NCBI RefSeq assembly: GCF_010727475.1
Contig: NZ_AP022567.1
Coordinates: 1,054,001-1,118,000, forward strand
Length of the DNA stretch: 64,000 nt
Direction: 5' to 3'
From: Mycolicibacterium mageritense
GTDB taxonomy: Bacteria > Actinomycetota > Actinomycetes > Mycobacteriales > Mycobacteriaceae
The translations under genes were made by a program, and so were the position numbers. The notes beneath the pieces are model-generated. The model ran no database searches. It was not told the DNA's origin and saw only the letters and a program-made list of their open reading frames with translations. Positions 34,029 through 42,274 of this stretch are shown piece by piece. How positions within the stretch are numbered: the first letter of the stretch is position 1; each line of letters starts with the position of its first letter.

Positions 34029-34055
34029 TTAGCACTCTCATCCGACGAGTGCCAA
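34029..34055. promoter_or_regulatory. CIRCE element (HrcA operator)
   Basis: TTAGCACTC-N9-GAGTGCCAA differs from the CIRCE consensus TTAGCACTC-N9-GAGTGCTAA at one position and has the exact 9-nt spacer. It lies 34 bp before the GTG of the minus-strand glycosyltransferase. A CATAAT hexamer on that strand sits just upstream of it, so it would occupy the start of the transcript, as at groE operons. Confidence 0.85.
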
Positions 34056-34107
34056 TTATGGCGATAGTCGGCCGACTCCGCCACTCCGCCCCCGCGGCGA
34101 GTCGGGT

Positions 34108-34113
34108 TAGCCT
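34108..34113 (+). promoter_or_regulatory. -10 element of accD3, leaderless start
   Basis: TAGCCT (TANNNT pattern) ends 6 nt before the GTG start of accD3, which puts the expected transcription start on the G of the start codon. No Shine-Dalgarno sequence is present, so accD3 is probably translated from a leaderless mRNA, common in mycobacteria. Confidence 0.5.
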
Positions 34114-34119
34114 TCTGCT

Positions 34120-35592
34120 GTGAGTCGGATCGGCGCCCACGCGCTTCGAGATGCCGTGCTGGACGAGGGATCGTTCGTCAGCTGGGACGCGCCACCGCTG
34201 GCTGTCGCGACCAGTGACGCCTACCAGCGCGAATTGGCCGACGCGCAGGCCGAGACCGGTCTCGACGAATCGGTGCTGACCGGCGAGGGCACGGTGTTCG
34301 GCCGCCGCGTCGCGGTGGTCGCGTGCGAGTTCGACTTCCTGGCGGGTTCGATCGGGGTCGCGGCCGCCGAGCGCATCACGGCCGCGATCCAGCGCGCGAC
34401 GGCCGAAGGTCTGCCGTTGCTGGCGTCACCGAGTTCGGGCGGCACGCGCATGCAGGAGGGTACCGTCGCGTTCCTGCAGATGGTCAAGATCGCCGCGGCC
34501 GTCGAACTGCACCGGCGCGCGCACCTGCCGTACCTGGTTTACCTCCGGCACCCCACCACGGGCGGCGTTTTCGCGTCGTGGGGCTCGCTGGGCCACGTGA
34601 CCGCGGCCGAGCCAGGAGCGCTGGTGGGGTTCCTCGGGCCACGCGTGTACGAGCACCTCTACGGCGAGAAGTTCCCGTCGGGCATCCAGACCGCGGAGAA
34701 CCTGCACGCCCACGGCGTCATCGACGGTGTGGTGCCGCTGGAACTGTTGCGCGACACCTTGGACCGGACGCTGCGCGTTGTGGCCGACCCGCCCGGGCCG
34801 CCGCCCGTTGCCCCGGCGCCCGAACCCCTGCCCGACGTGCCGGCCTGGGAGTCGGTCAAGGCGTCGCGCCGTCCCGACCGCCCCGGCGTCGGCTACCTGC
34901 TCAAGCACGGCGCGACCGATCAGGTGCTGCTGTCCGGCACCGAACGGGGCGAGGCCGCGACGACGCTGCTGGCCCTGGCCCGGTTCTCGGGTCAGCCCGC
35001 TGTGGTGCTCGGGCAGCGCCGCATCGTCGGCGGGCTGGTGGGCCCGGGTGCACTGCAGGAGGCGCGCCGTGGCATGGCCCTGGCGGCAGGTCTGCGGCTG
35101 CCGTTGGTGCTGGTGATCGACACGGCCGGGCCGGCGCTGTCGACCGAGGCCGAGGAAGGCGGCCTGGCCGGCGAGATCGCCAGGTGCCTGGCCGAACTGG
35201 TCACACTGGACACCCCGACGGTGTCGGTGCTCATGGGTCAGGGCAGCGGTGGCCCGGCGCTGGCGATGGTGCCCGCCGACCGCGTGCTGGCCGCGCTGCA
35301 CGGCTGGCTGGCGCCGCTGCCACCGGAGGGAGCCAGCGCGATCGTCTACCGCGACACCGAGCACGCGCCGGAACTCTCTGCGGCCCAAGGCATCCGGTCG
35401 GCCGACCTGCTGCGCGACGGAATCGTCGACGTCGTGGTGCCGGAACATCCCGACGCCGCAGACGAGCCCCAGCAGTTCACGGCCCGGCTCTCGGCGGCCA
35501 TCGCGTCCGAGCTGTACCAACTGAGCACGCTGCCCGCAGCCGAGCGCCTCGGCATGCGCCTGCACCGGTACCGGCGGATCGGGCTGGGCTGA
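34120..35592 (+). CDS. accD3: Acyl-CoA carboxylase carboxyltransferase subunit AccD3
   Basis: 490 aa carboxyltransferase with two crotonase-like halves. The N-terminal half (about 60-220) has SPSSGGTRMQEG and YLRHPTTGGVFASWGSLGH. The C-terminal half (about 245-480) has GTERGEAATTLLALARF and LVLVIDTAGPALSTEAEEGG. It would carboxylate an acyl-CoA using a biotinylated AccA partner encoded elsewhere. Opposite orientation to echA6 and overall order match M. tuberculosis accD3 (Rv0904c, 495 aa). The fusion of both halves and the lack of a zinc ribbon separate it from AccA/AccD of E. coli. Confidence 0.88.
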   Translation: MSRIGAHALRDAVLDEGSFVSWDAPPLAVATSDAYQRELADAQAETGLDESVLTGEGTVFGRRVAVVACEFDFLAGSIGVAAAERITAAIQRATAEGLPLLASPSSGGTRMQEGTVAFLQMVKIAAAVELHRRAHLPYLVYLRHPTTGGVFASWGSLGHVTAAEPGALVGFLGPRVYEHLYGEKFPSGIQTAENLHAHGVIDGVVPLELLRDTLDRTLRVVADPPGPPPVAPAPEPLPDVPAWESVKASRRPDRPGVGYLLKHGATDQVLLSGTERGEAATTLLALARFSGQPAVVLGQRRIVGGLVGPGALQEARRGMALAAGLRLPLVLVIDTAGPALSTEAEEGGLAGEIARCLAELVTLDTPTVSVLMGQGSGGPALAMVPADRVLAALHGWLAPLPPEGASAIVYRDTEHAPELSAAQGIRSADLLRDGIVDVVVPEHPDAADEPQQFTARLSAAIASELYQLSTLPAAERLGMRLHRYRRIGLG

Positions 35593-35609
35593 GCCCGGCG
35601 AGCCGGCGA

Positions 35610-37616
35610 TCACACTTCGATCGGCGGGTGCAATCGATCCATGGTGTACTGCCGGTTTCGCCTGGCCGCCCATGAACTCGCGGCCAGCGACAGCGCGAGC
35701 ACCCCGCCGAGCACCACGATCGCCACCCACAACCGCGCGTCGATGCCGCCGACGATCAGCTGGCGAAGTCCGTTGACCGCGTACGTCATCGGGTCCACGG
35801 GGTGCAGGATCTGGAACGGTTTGGCGGTGGTCTCGACGGGATAGATGCCGCCGGACGACACCAGCTGCAACATCAGGAAAGCGAGCGTCACCACGCGGCC
35901 CACCGATACTCCGAACACCGCGTTGAAGGCCTGGATCAGCGCCAGGAACGTCGCCACCACGAGCACCAGGAACGCCACCGTGGCCAGCGGGTACTTGACG
36001 TGCAACCCGACCGCGAAATGCACAACCACATACATCACCGCGACCTGGCAGACCGCGATCAACAACGCGGGCCAGTAGGATGCCAGCACCACCCGCAGCG
36101 CACCCAGGCCGTTGACCACAGGCCGGGATTGCAAGGGTTTCAACAACATCCAGGTGATCAGTGCGCCGATGAACAGGGCCAGCGGCAGGAAGAACGGCGC
36201 GAACCCGGTGCCGAACGTCGCGGCCGGGTTGTCGGTCTTGAGGTCCAGCGCGACGGGTGCGGCCAGCGTGCGGGCCACCTCGGTGCGCTGCTGCGGCGTC
36301 CACGACGGCACCTGCGTCGAGCCCTGTTTGAGCGCGGACGCCAGCTGCCTGCTGCCGTCCTTAAGCTTCGTGGTGCCGTTCGCCAGTTCACCGGCGCCAC
36401 TGGATAATTGGCGGCTGCCGTCGGTGAGCTGCACCAGCCCGCCGGTGAGCCGCTGGGCACCGGTGTCGAGTTGATGCGCACCGTCGCGCAGCCTGACGAC
36501 GTCGGCACGCAGGCCGCCGTTGAGCGCCTTGGTGATGAACGTGCGCAAGTTGCTGTTGGGGTCGCCCAGTTCGTTCTCGAGTTGGGCCGCGTTGTCCCGC
36601 AAGCGGATCAGGCCGTCGTCGGTGGTGGGGTCGATGCCGCGCGCGGCGAGCAGCCGCTGCGCGCCTGCCAGGAACTCGCCGGTGTCCCGGACGGTCGGAT
36701 CGGGACTGTTGCGCAGCATGCCGACGGCCTGGTCCACGATCGCCGCGGCCTGCGCCTGGTCGATGTTGAGCGCCGCGATGCGGTCGGTGGTCGAACGCAC
36801 CGCACCCGACAACCGCTGGGCCGCCATGCCGACGTCGTCCGGGTTGAGCCCGAGACCGCCGACCCGGTCCAGCACCGTCAACAAGGGGTCGGTCGCGGTG
36901 TCGACCGCCTTCGACAACTGCCTGGTGCCTGCCGCCAGCTGGGCCGAGCCGTCGCGCGCGGTGACCAGACCCGTGTTCAGTGCCTGCGCGCCGTCGGCCA
37001 GCCGGTGCGCGCCGTCGTCGGCCGCGGCATTGCCGTCGGCCAGTTGCTGCGCACCGTCGGCGGCCTTGACCAGCCCCGCGCCGGCATCGGTCAGACCCGT
37101 GAGCACCGTGCCGACCGTGCGCTCGCCGATCTTGGCGTTGATCTGGTTGATCACCTCGCGCGCGGCGTTCTGCCCGATGATCGAACCAAGGTAGTTGTTG
37201 GCGTCGTTGAACGTGAACCGGATCTTGGCCTGCTCAGGCGAGCCGCCCGAAGGCGACGCGATGTTCTCACTGAAGTCCTGCGGCAGCGTGATCGAGAAGT
37301 AGTACTTGCCGCTCGCGACGCCGTCCGCGGCCTCGTCCGTCGACACCCGGTGCAGTTGCAGCTCACCCGAGTCGACCAGCGCGTCGGACACCTCGTCACC
37401 CGCCTTGACCAGCTGCCCTTGCGTGACGGTGCCCCGGTCCTCGTTGACCAGGGCCACGGGAACCTTGTTCACCTCGCCGAACGGATTCCAGAACGCCCAC
37501 AGGTACATCGCGCCGTACAGCAGCGGCATCAAGATGATGGTGATGACCGCGACGCGCGGCATGGTGCCCCGCGAGAAGCGCTTGAGGTCGGTGCCCAGCG
37601 ACAGTCCGGCAAGCAC
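35610..37616 (-). CDS. YhgE/Pip-type ABC-2 membrane protein
   Basis: GTG at 37616 overlaps the upstream ATPase stop (TAGTG) and gives 668 aa. There is one membrane helix near residues 20-45, a long extracytoplasmic domain of about 380 residues, then about five helices near the C-terminus. The extracytoplasmic part carries heptad-like repeats of the type (L/G)-x-DG-A-x-L-x-(D/T)-G, for example ADGAQQLADG and LTDGSRQLSSG, typical of YhgE/Pip proteins. Relatives are phage receptors and parts of type VII-associated or lipid export systems. The neighbouring degenerate ATPase is its probable partner. Confidence 0.85.
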   Translation of the reverse strand: MLAGLSLGTDLKRFSRGTMPRVAVITIILMPLLYGAMYLWAFWNPFGEVNKVPVALVNEDRGTVTQGQLVKAGDEVSDALVDSGELQLHRVSTDEAADGVASGKYYFSITLPQDFSENIASPSGGSPEQAKIRFTFNDANNYLGSIIGQNAAREVINQINAKIGERTVGTVLTGLTDAGAGLVKAADGAQQLADGNAAADDGAHRLADGAQALNTGLVTARDGSAQLAAGTRQLSKAVDTATDPLLTVLDRVGGLGLNPDDVGMAAQRLSGAVRSTTDRIAALNIDQAQAAAIVDQAVGMLRNSPDPTVRDTGEFLAGAQRLLAARGIDPTTDDGLIRLRDNAAQLENELGDPNSNLRTFITKALNGGLRADVVRLRDGAHQLDTGAQRLTGGLVQLTDGSRQLSSGAGELANGTTKLKDGSRQLASALKQGSTQVPSWTPQQRTEVARTLAAPVALDLKTDNPAATFGTGFAPFFLPLALFIGALITWMLLKPLQSRPVVNGLGALRVVLASYWPALLIAVCQVAVMYVVVHFAVGLHVKYPLATVAFLVLVVATFLALIQAFNAVFGVSVGRVVTLAFLMLQLVSSGGIYPVETTAKPFQILHPVDPMTYAVNGLRQLIVGGIDARLWVAIVVLGGVLALSLAASSWAARRNRQYTMDRLHPPIEV

Positions 37617-38350
37617 TATCGACCGCCTTTCTGCAGTCCGGCGAGTTCGGCGTGGGTCGTGTTGGCCACCTCGACTTGGGCCCGAACCCCGGGATGCGAC
37701 ACCGGATCGGTGGACGCGGTGATCACCGTCTGGCGCTCGCCGAGGGCAATCAGCCGGTCCAGCAAGGCAATCCGGTCCTGGTTGCCGGTGATGCGGTCGA
37801 GATTGCCGACCACGAGCAGGGCGGGGGTCGCGGTGTTTGCCACCGCGATACGCAGCAGCAGCTGGTCGAGCTCGGTGAGCTCGTCGACGTAGGCACCCAA
37901 CCCCGGCAACGGGCGGTCACCGAACACCGGCGCCAGCACCGTCGTCAGCTCGTCCGGCCCGGCCGGCCGTACCCTGCGATACCAGGGCGCATCCCAGCGC
38001 AGCTGCTCGGTGACGACGTCGCGCACCGTGACCGATTCGGCCAGCGCATCGAGCTCATCGATCCCGGCCAGGGCGGTGTTGGCGAAGATGTCGGCGGCGC
38101 GGCTGCGGTCGAACACCGTGACCTGACCGTCCACCGGGCGCATGCGGCCGGCCAGCGTCATCAACAACGCGGTGCGTCCCGCGCCCGACGCGGCCACCAG
38201 CACCGTGACGCCGCCCGCGTCGATGTCGAGGTCGATCGGGCCGTACACCGGCCCCCACGGGCCCCGCATCGTGATCCCCCGAGCGGTTATCGCAGGTGGG
38301 TTCTGCTCGTCCTCGTCGGCACCATCTGGTTCGGGACTCAGCTGAGACAT
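37616..38350 (-). CDS. Degenerate ABC-type ATP-binding protein, partner of YhgE-like exporter
   Basis: ATG at 38350 gives 244 aa; the frame is open upstream but that part overlaps the divergent helical-protein gene. The layout is that of an ABC nucleotide-binding domain (ITMRGPWGPVYGPIDLDIDAGG, then Walker A), but key residues are altered. Walker A reads ASGAGRT with Arg for the catalytic Lys, the LSGGQ signature is replaced by LTELDQ, and Walker B reads LLVVGNLD without the DE pair. It may bind nucleotide without turnover, or act as a regulatory subunit. It is translationally coupled to the YhgE-like gene. Confidence 0.75.
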   Translation of the reverse strand: MSQLSPEPDGADEDEQNPPAITARGITMRGPWGPVYGPIDLDIDAGGVTVLVAASGAGRTALLMTLAGRMRPVDGQVTVFDRSRAADIFANTALAGIDELDALAESVTVRDVVTEQLRWDAPWYRRVRPAGPDELTTVLAPVFGDRPLPGLGAYVDELTELDQLLLRIAVANTATPALLVVGNLDRITGNQDRIALLDRLIALGERQTVITASTDPVSHPGVRAQVEVANTTHAELAGLQKGGR

Positions 38351-38405
38351 GGGCCAATCACAGCACATCGGTTGCGTATGCGAGAGACCACGGCGATCGG
38401 CTGGC

Positions 38406-39104
38406 ATGCTGGAATTCGTGGAGCCTCTGCTGCAGTTCGCAGGGAACTTCTGGTGGCTGATCTTTCCGCTGGGAGGAGTGATCGGCGGCGGTGTCAGGGC
38501 CGTCGCCGCCGCCAACGAGCGCCGCGCCGAGCGCAGACTCGAGCGGTACCGGATCAAACAGCAGACCAAGATCGAGATGGCCCGCGCGGCGTCTGCCGCA
38601 CAGTCTTCCGACGCATTGCGGCACCGCGAGTTGCGCAAGCTGCTCGACGCACACGACCGCACCAACGCGCGGTGGCTCGACTACGAGATCGACATCGCCA
38701 AACTGCTGGACTTCCCGGTCATGACCGACATGCGCGACCCGCTGACCATCGCGTTCCACAAGGCCCGCGGTCGTGCCGACCTGCTGCGGCCCGACGACGT
38801 GGCCGACCCGGACCGCGCGGCGCAACTCGAATATCGCGACGCCGTGCACGAATACGTGACGGCGTTCGACATCGCCGAAGCCGAGGCGATCCGGCGGCGG
38901 CGCAGTGACTTCTCGGCCGAGGCCCAGGAGCGGCTGGCCCGCGCTGCGCAGCTGCTGCGGCTCGCATCCGACGACGGCGCGACGCCGCAGGAACGCCAGA
39001 GCGCCTATGCACGGGCGCAGAAAGAACTCGACGGGTTGATCGTGCTGCCCGCGACCACGAGGGCGAGCATCGAACGCAAGGTGCTGGGCGAACTGGAGGC
39101 GTGA
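38406..39104 (+). CDS. Membrane-anchored helical hypothetical protein
   Basis: ATG at 38406 gives 232 aa; an ATG at 38349 would extend over the divergent ATPase start. Residues about 14-32 (WWLIFPLGGVIGGGVRAV) form one membrane helix. After it comes a basic, Arg/Glu/Ala-rich region with coiled-coil character (residues 33-75), then mostly helical sequence to the end. No catalytic motif is recognised. It is divergent from the degenerate ABC/YhgE genes across 55 bp and 7 bp upstream of the VOC gene. A structural or scaffold role is the most that can be said. Confidence 0.72.
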   Translation: MLEFVEPLLQFAGNFWWLIFPLGGVIGGGVRAVAAANERRAERRLERYRIKQQTKIEMARAASAAQSSDALRHRELRKLLDAHDRTNARWLDYEIDIAKLLDFPVMTDMRDPLTIAFHKARGRADLLRPDDVADPDRAAQLEYRDAVHEYVTAFDIAEAEAIRRRRSDFSAEAQERLARAAQLLRLASDDGATPQERQSAYARAQKELDGLIVLPATTRASIERKVLGELEA

Positions 39105-39111
39105 GGGACAC

Positions 39112-39951
39112 ATGACCGAGGCAAGGACGTATCCGGCAGGCGTGCCGTGCTGGGTGGACACCGACCAACAGGACGTGGCTGCCGCCCAGGACTTCTACGG
39201 CCGGCTCTTCGGCTGGACGTTCGAGAACGTGCTACCCGACGACGTCCAGGAGGACTATCTGATCGCGACCCTCGACGGCAGGGACGTCGCGGCGATCGGA
39301 TCGGCGCACACCGGGGACGAGATCACCTGGAACACCTACATCGCGGTCGAAGATGCCGACGCGACGGCTGCGGCGGTGACGGCGGCCGGCGGGGCCGTGC
39401 CACGGGAACCCGTCGACGCCGGCCCCGGTGGCAGGCAGGCCGGATGCGCCGATCCGCGCGGCGCACACTTCAAGCTGTGGCAACCGCGGCGCAGGCTGGG
39501 CGCACAGCTGGTCAACGAGCCGAACACCTGGAACTTCAGCGACCTGCAGACCACGGACCCGGATGCGGCAGCGGCGTTCTACGGACCCTTGTTCGGCTGG
39601 GAGTTCGACGACACCGGCTTCGCCACGATGATCCGCCGCCCGGGCTACGCCGATCACCTGGCCGCCACGATCGACCCCGGCATCAAGGAACGTCACGCGG
39701 CGACCGGAACCCCGCCGGGCTTCTCCGACGCGATCGGCTGGGTCGGCCGGTTGACCGACGAGCAGTTGCCCGAGCACTGGCAGGTGACGTTCGCGGTGGC
39801 AGACCGCGACGGTTCCGCCGAGTTGGCCGAAAAGCTCGGCGCGGCAGTCGTTTCCAGTGACGATACGATGTGGGCCAAGACCGCGCTGATCCAGGATCCG
39901 CAGGGCGCCCGGCTCGTGTTGAGCCAGTTCACGCCGCCGGAAGGCTCGTGA
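39112..39951 (+). CDS. Two-domain VOC (glyoxalase/dioxygenase-fold) protein, Rv0911-like
   Basis: 279 aa with two vicinal-oxygen-chelate modules, about residues 8-130 and 137-275. Each begins with a W-x-x-L/D segment and contains AA-x-F-Y-G-x-LFGW (AAQDFYGRLFGW and AAAFYGPLFGWEF). Metal ligands of true glyoxalase I are not obvious, so binding of a small ligand or antibiotic, or an untested lyase activity, is possible. M. tuberculosis Rv0911, next to Rv0910, is of this type, but here the gene lies on the far side of accD3. Its last 23 bp overlap the convergent membrane-protein gene. Confidence 0.82.
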   Translation: MTEARTYPAGVPCWVDTDQQDVAAAQDFYGRLFGWTFENVLPDDVQEDYLIATLDGRDVAAIGSAHTGDEITWNTYIAVEDADATAAAVTAAGGAVPREPVDAGPGGRQAGCADPRGAHFKLWQPRRRLGAQLVNEPNTWNFSDLQTTDPDAAAAFYGPLFGWEFDDTGFATMIRRPGYADHLAATIDPGIKERHAATGTPPGFSDAIGWVGRLTDEQLPEHWQVTFAVADRDGSAELAEKLGAAVVSSDDTMWAKTALIQDPQGARLVLSQFTPPEGS

Positions 39952-40333
39952 CCGATCGGTCGCGCGTGCGGTAGTACAGCACGGTCCCGGCGATCACGAC
40001 CTCGACGAGCGCGAGCGACACGGTCAGGTTCATCAGGGTGGACTGTGCGGGCAGCGGCCCCGCCCCGGCCCCGTGATGATGCGCGGGCATGGGCGTGTGC
40101 AGTGCGATCATCGCGAGATTCATCAGGGCGACGGTGCACCAGATCCCCGGGGTGCCACGCTGCCACAGGTCACGCGCGCAGTACAGGCAGCCGACGATCA
40201 TCACGACGAGCAGACCACCGATGACGGCGTTGCCCGCATGGCCGAGCATCAGCACGTGCAGCAGCGCTGACGTCGCAGCGAGCAGCGCACACGCCCGCCG
40301 CCCGAGGACGGCGGACGTGTGAACAGCGGACAT
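39929..40333 (-). CDS. Small four-helix membrane protein, copy A
   Basis: 134 aa with about four hydrophobic segments and a histidine-rich loop (MPAHHHGAGAGP) before the last helix. The family is not recognised. A close homologue, alike over about 120 residues, is encoded at 48041-48430; MIVGCLYCARDLW and CTVALMNLAMIALHTPMP are identical in both. The two copies bracket the amine-oxidation module in the same orientation. The gene lies 3 bp downstream of the copper amine oxidase stop and overlaps the end of the VOC gene. Confidence 0.78.
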   Translation of the reverse strand: MSAVHTSAVLGRRACALLAATSALLHVLMLGHAGNAVIGGLLVVMIVGCLYCARDLWQRGTPGIWCTVALMNLAMIALHTPMPAHHHGAGAGPLPAQSTLMNLTVSLALVEVVIAGTVLYYRTRDRSVTSLPAA

Positions 40334-40336
40334 GAC

Positions 40337-42274
40337 CTAATCCTCGCAGCAATGCGACTTCGGCGCTGCCGGAACGTTCAGGGCGGGATTGCGATCGAAG
40401 AACGACACCGGCTTGAGCTTGAACCCGGCGTAGTCGACGGGCATGACCGGCCAGTCCTCGGGCCGCGGGAAGTGCGTCAGCCCGAACGTGTGCCACAGCA
40501 CGATGTCCTCGTTCTCGATGTTGCGATCCCCGGCGACGAACGCAGGCAGCCCGTCGCCACCGGGATGCTGGTTGACCAGATGACCGGCCGGGTACCGCTG
40601 GGCCGCATCGTATTTGGTCACCCAGAGGTGCTTGGTGGTGAACGCGGCGCGTGCGGCGACCGAGCTCGACGGGTCGGCCAGCAGTGTGGGCTGCCCTTCC
40701 GGATACAACGCATAGGATACGTTCTGGCCCAGCCGGTTCTGCTTGTTCGGGTTGACGATGTGCCAGACCCTGGCCTTGAGGTTGTCGGCCGTGCGCATCG
40801 CGCCCAACTCGTGGGTCAGCTTGGTCTTCTGCTGCGTGAAGCCGTTGCCCCACGGATTGTCGGGGCCCATCGGTGCGGCGACCGCGTCGACCTCCTCGAC
40901 CGTGTTGGCATGCCCGTCGACGGCCATGTCCAGCCGCGCCGAGAACAGGTGCTGGTGATACGGCGCACCCAGGCCCGGTGCCAGCTCGGACGCGAACTGA
41001 TCGGGAGCCCGGTACCCCGACGCGAACACCACACCCGTGGCCTTGACCTCCATCTCGATGGTGCCGTCGAGGTACAGGTACCAGTAGAACCCGTAGTCGT
41101 AGTTGCCGATGGTCAAGAAGAACGAGATCACCAGGCGCCGCGACCGGCGCACCTCGGACATGCCGTTGAACATGTCGACGTGCTTCCACAGCACGCCGTA
41201 GTCCTCCTCGTGCAGGCAGATCGCGTTCTTGATCACCCGCGGCTCGCAATGCTCGTCGGCGATCGTGGCGTCGAAGTACTTGATCTCACCGAGACAATCG
41301 CAGCCCAGCTCAAGGGAATTCGTGTACCTGGCGAACATGTACTCGCCCTGGTCGAAATAGTTGATCCAGTACCGCGACGGCGACGGATGCGCGTAGGGCA
41401 CCACCATCTCGGCGATCGACGCACGGTAGATCACCGGGCGCTCGGTGTCGCCGTCCTTGAGCGAAAGCTGGTGCAGCGTCAGACCCTCGCGAACGTCGAA
41501 GCCGAACCGGAACGACCAGTCGGCCCAGGTGATCTTGTTGCCGTCGACCGTGAAGCTCGGCCCCTCGGGCTGCGTGATCTCGATGGGCTTGAGGTCGGTA
41601 CGCGTCGGCGTCGCGTGTGGCTCGGCATCCCACTCGGCCCGCTCGCTCGGGAAGGGCAGTTCATCGTGATCGACGACCGACATGACCGACTTCGCCGTGA
41701 GGTCGATATGGGCGACGACGCCGTCGATCGGGTGTCCCCACGGCAGGTCGGCCTCGTCGAACTGGTAGAAGCCCAGCACGCGGGCGACACGCTTGCCCAC
41801 CTCGTCCTCATGGCCGAATGCCCCGGCCGACAACGGAAGTGCACGCACCTTCTCCGGTTCCAGGCCGCGCTTGCGCATCGCCGCCAGCCATTCGTCACAC
41901 TGCAGCAGGATCGCCTCGACGTCACCGAATTCCTCGTCGAGAACCGGAACCTGGCCGTCGGTCACCGGGTCCACATCGTGGCGGTACACGATCTGCCCTT
42001 CGGTGATCGACACGATCAGGTCGGTGCCCTGGCCGCTGTCACGGTCCAGCATGATGACCCGGGCCCGCCGCTCGATCGGATCACCAGGCGTGAACGACAA
42101 CACGACGTTCTTGTGCGGCTCCTCCAACGCGGCGTAGACGAATCGGCCGCTCTCGCCCAACAAGCCGTTCTCGTCGATGATGCGGCGCACGGCACGGATC
42201 TCGTCGGCGCTCAGCGGCGTGAGCGGATGGTCGGGCGCGACCGTTTTCTGAACGGACTCGATGGTTGCGGTCAT
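40337..42274 (-). CDS. Copper-containing primary amine oxidase
   Basis: ATG at 42274 overlaps the permease stop (ATGA) and gives 645 aa; the frame is open for another 345 codons upstream but that part is opposite-frame sequence within the permease gene. TIGNYDYGFYW holds the Asn-Tyr-Asp/Glu motif whose Tyr becomes the topaquinone cofactor. HQHLFSARLDMAVDG supplies copper-site histidines, with a third in LTHFPRPEDWP. It oxidatively deaminates a primary amine to an aldehyde, ammonia and hydrogen peroxide. The permease upstream would import the amine and the aldehyde dehydrogenase would take the aldehyde product. Length matches Arthrobacter enzymes (about 640 aa). Confidence 0.93.
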   Translation of the reverse strand: MTATIESVQKTVAPDHPLTPLSADEIRAVRRIIDENGLLGESGRFVYAALEEPHKNVVLSFTPGDPIERRARVIMLDRDSGQGTDLIVSITEGQIVYRHDVDPVTDGQVPVLDEEFGDVEAILLQCDEWLAAMRKRGLEPEKVRALPLSAGAFGHEDEVGKRVARVLGFYQFDEADLPWGHPIDGVVAHIDLTAKSVMSVVDHDELPFPSERAEWDAEPHATPTRTDLKPIEITQPEGPSFTVDGNKITWADWSFRFGFDVREGLTLHQLSLKDGDTERPVIYRASIAEMVVPYAHPSPSRYWINYFDQGEYMFARYTNSLELGCDCLGEIKYFDATIADEHCEPRVIKNAICLHEEDYGVLWKHVDMFNGMSEVRRSRRLVISFFLTIGNYDYGFYWYLYLDGTIEMEVKATGVVFASGYRAPDQFASELAPGLGAPYHQHLFSARLDMAVDGHANTVEEVDAVAAPMGPDNPWGNGFTQQKTKLTHELGAMRTADNLKARVWHIVNPNKQNRLGQNVSYALYPEGQPTLLADPSSSVAARAAFTTKHLWVTKYDAAQRYPAGHLVNQHPGGDGLPAFVAGDRNIENEDIVLWHTFGLTHFPRPEDWPVMPVDYAGFKLKPVSFFDRNPALNVPAAPKSHCCED

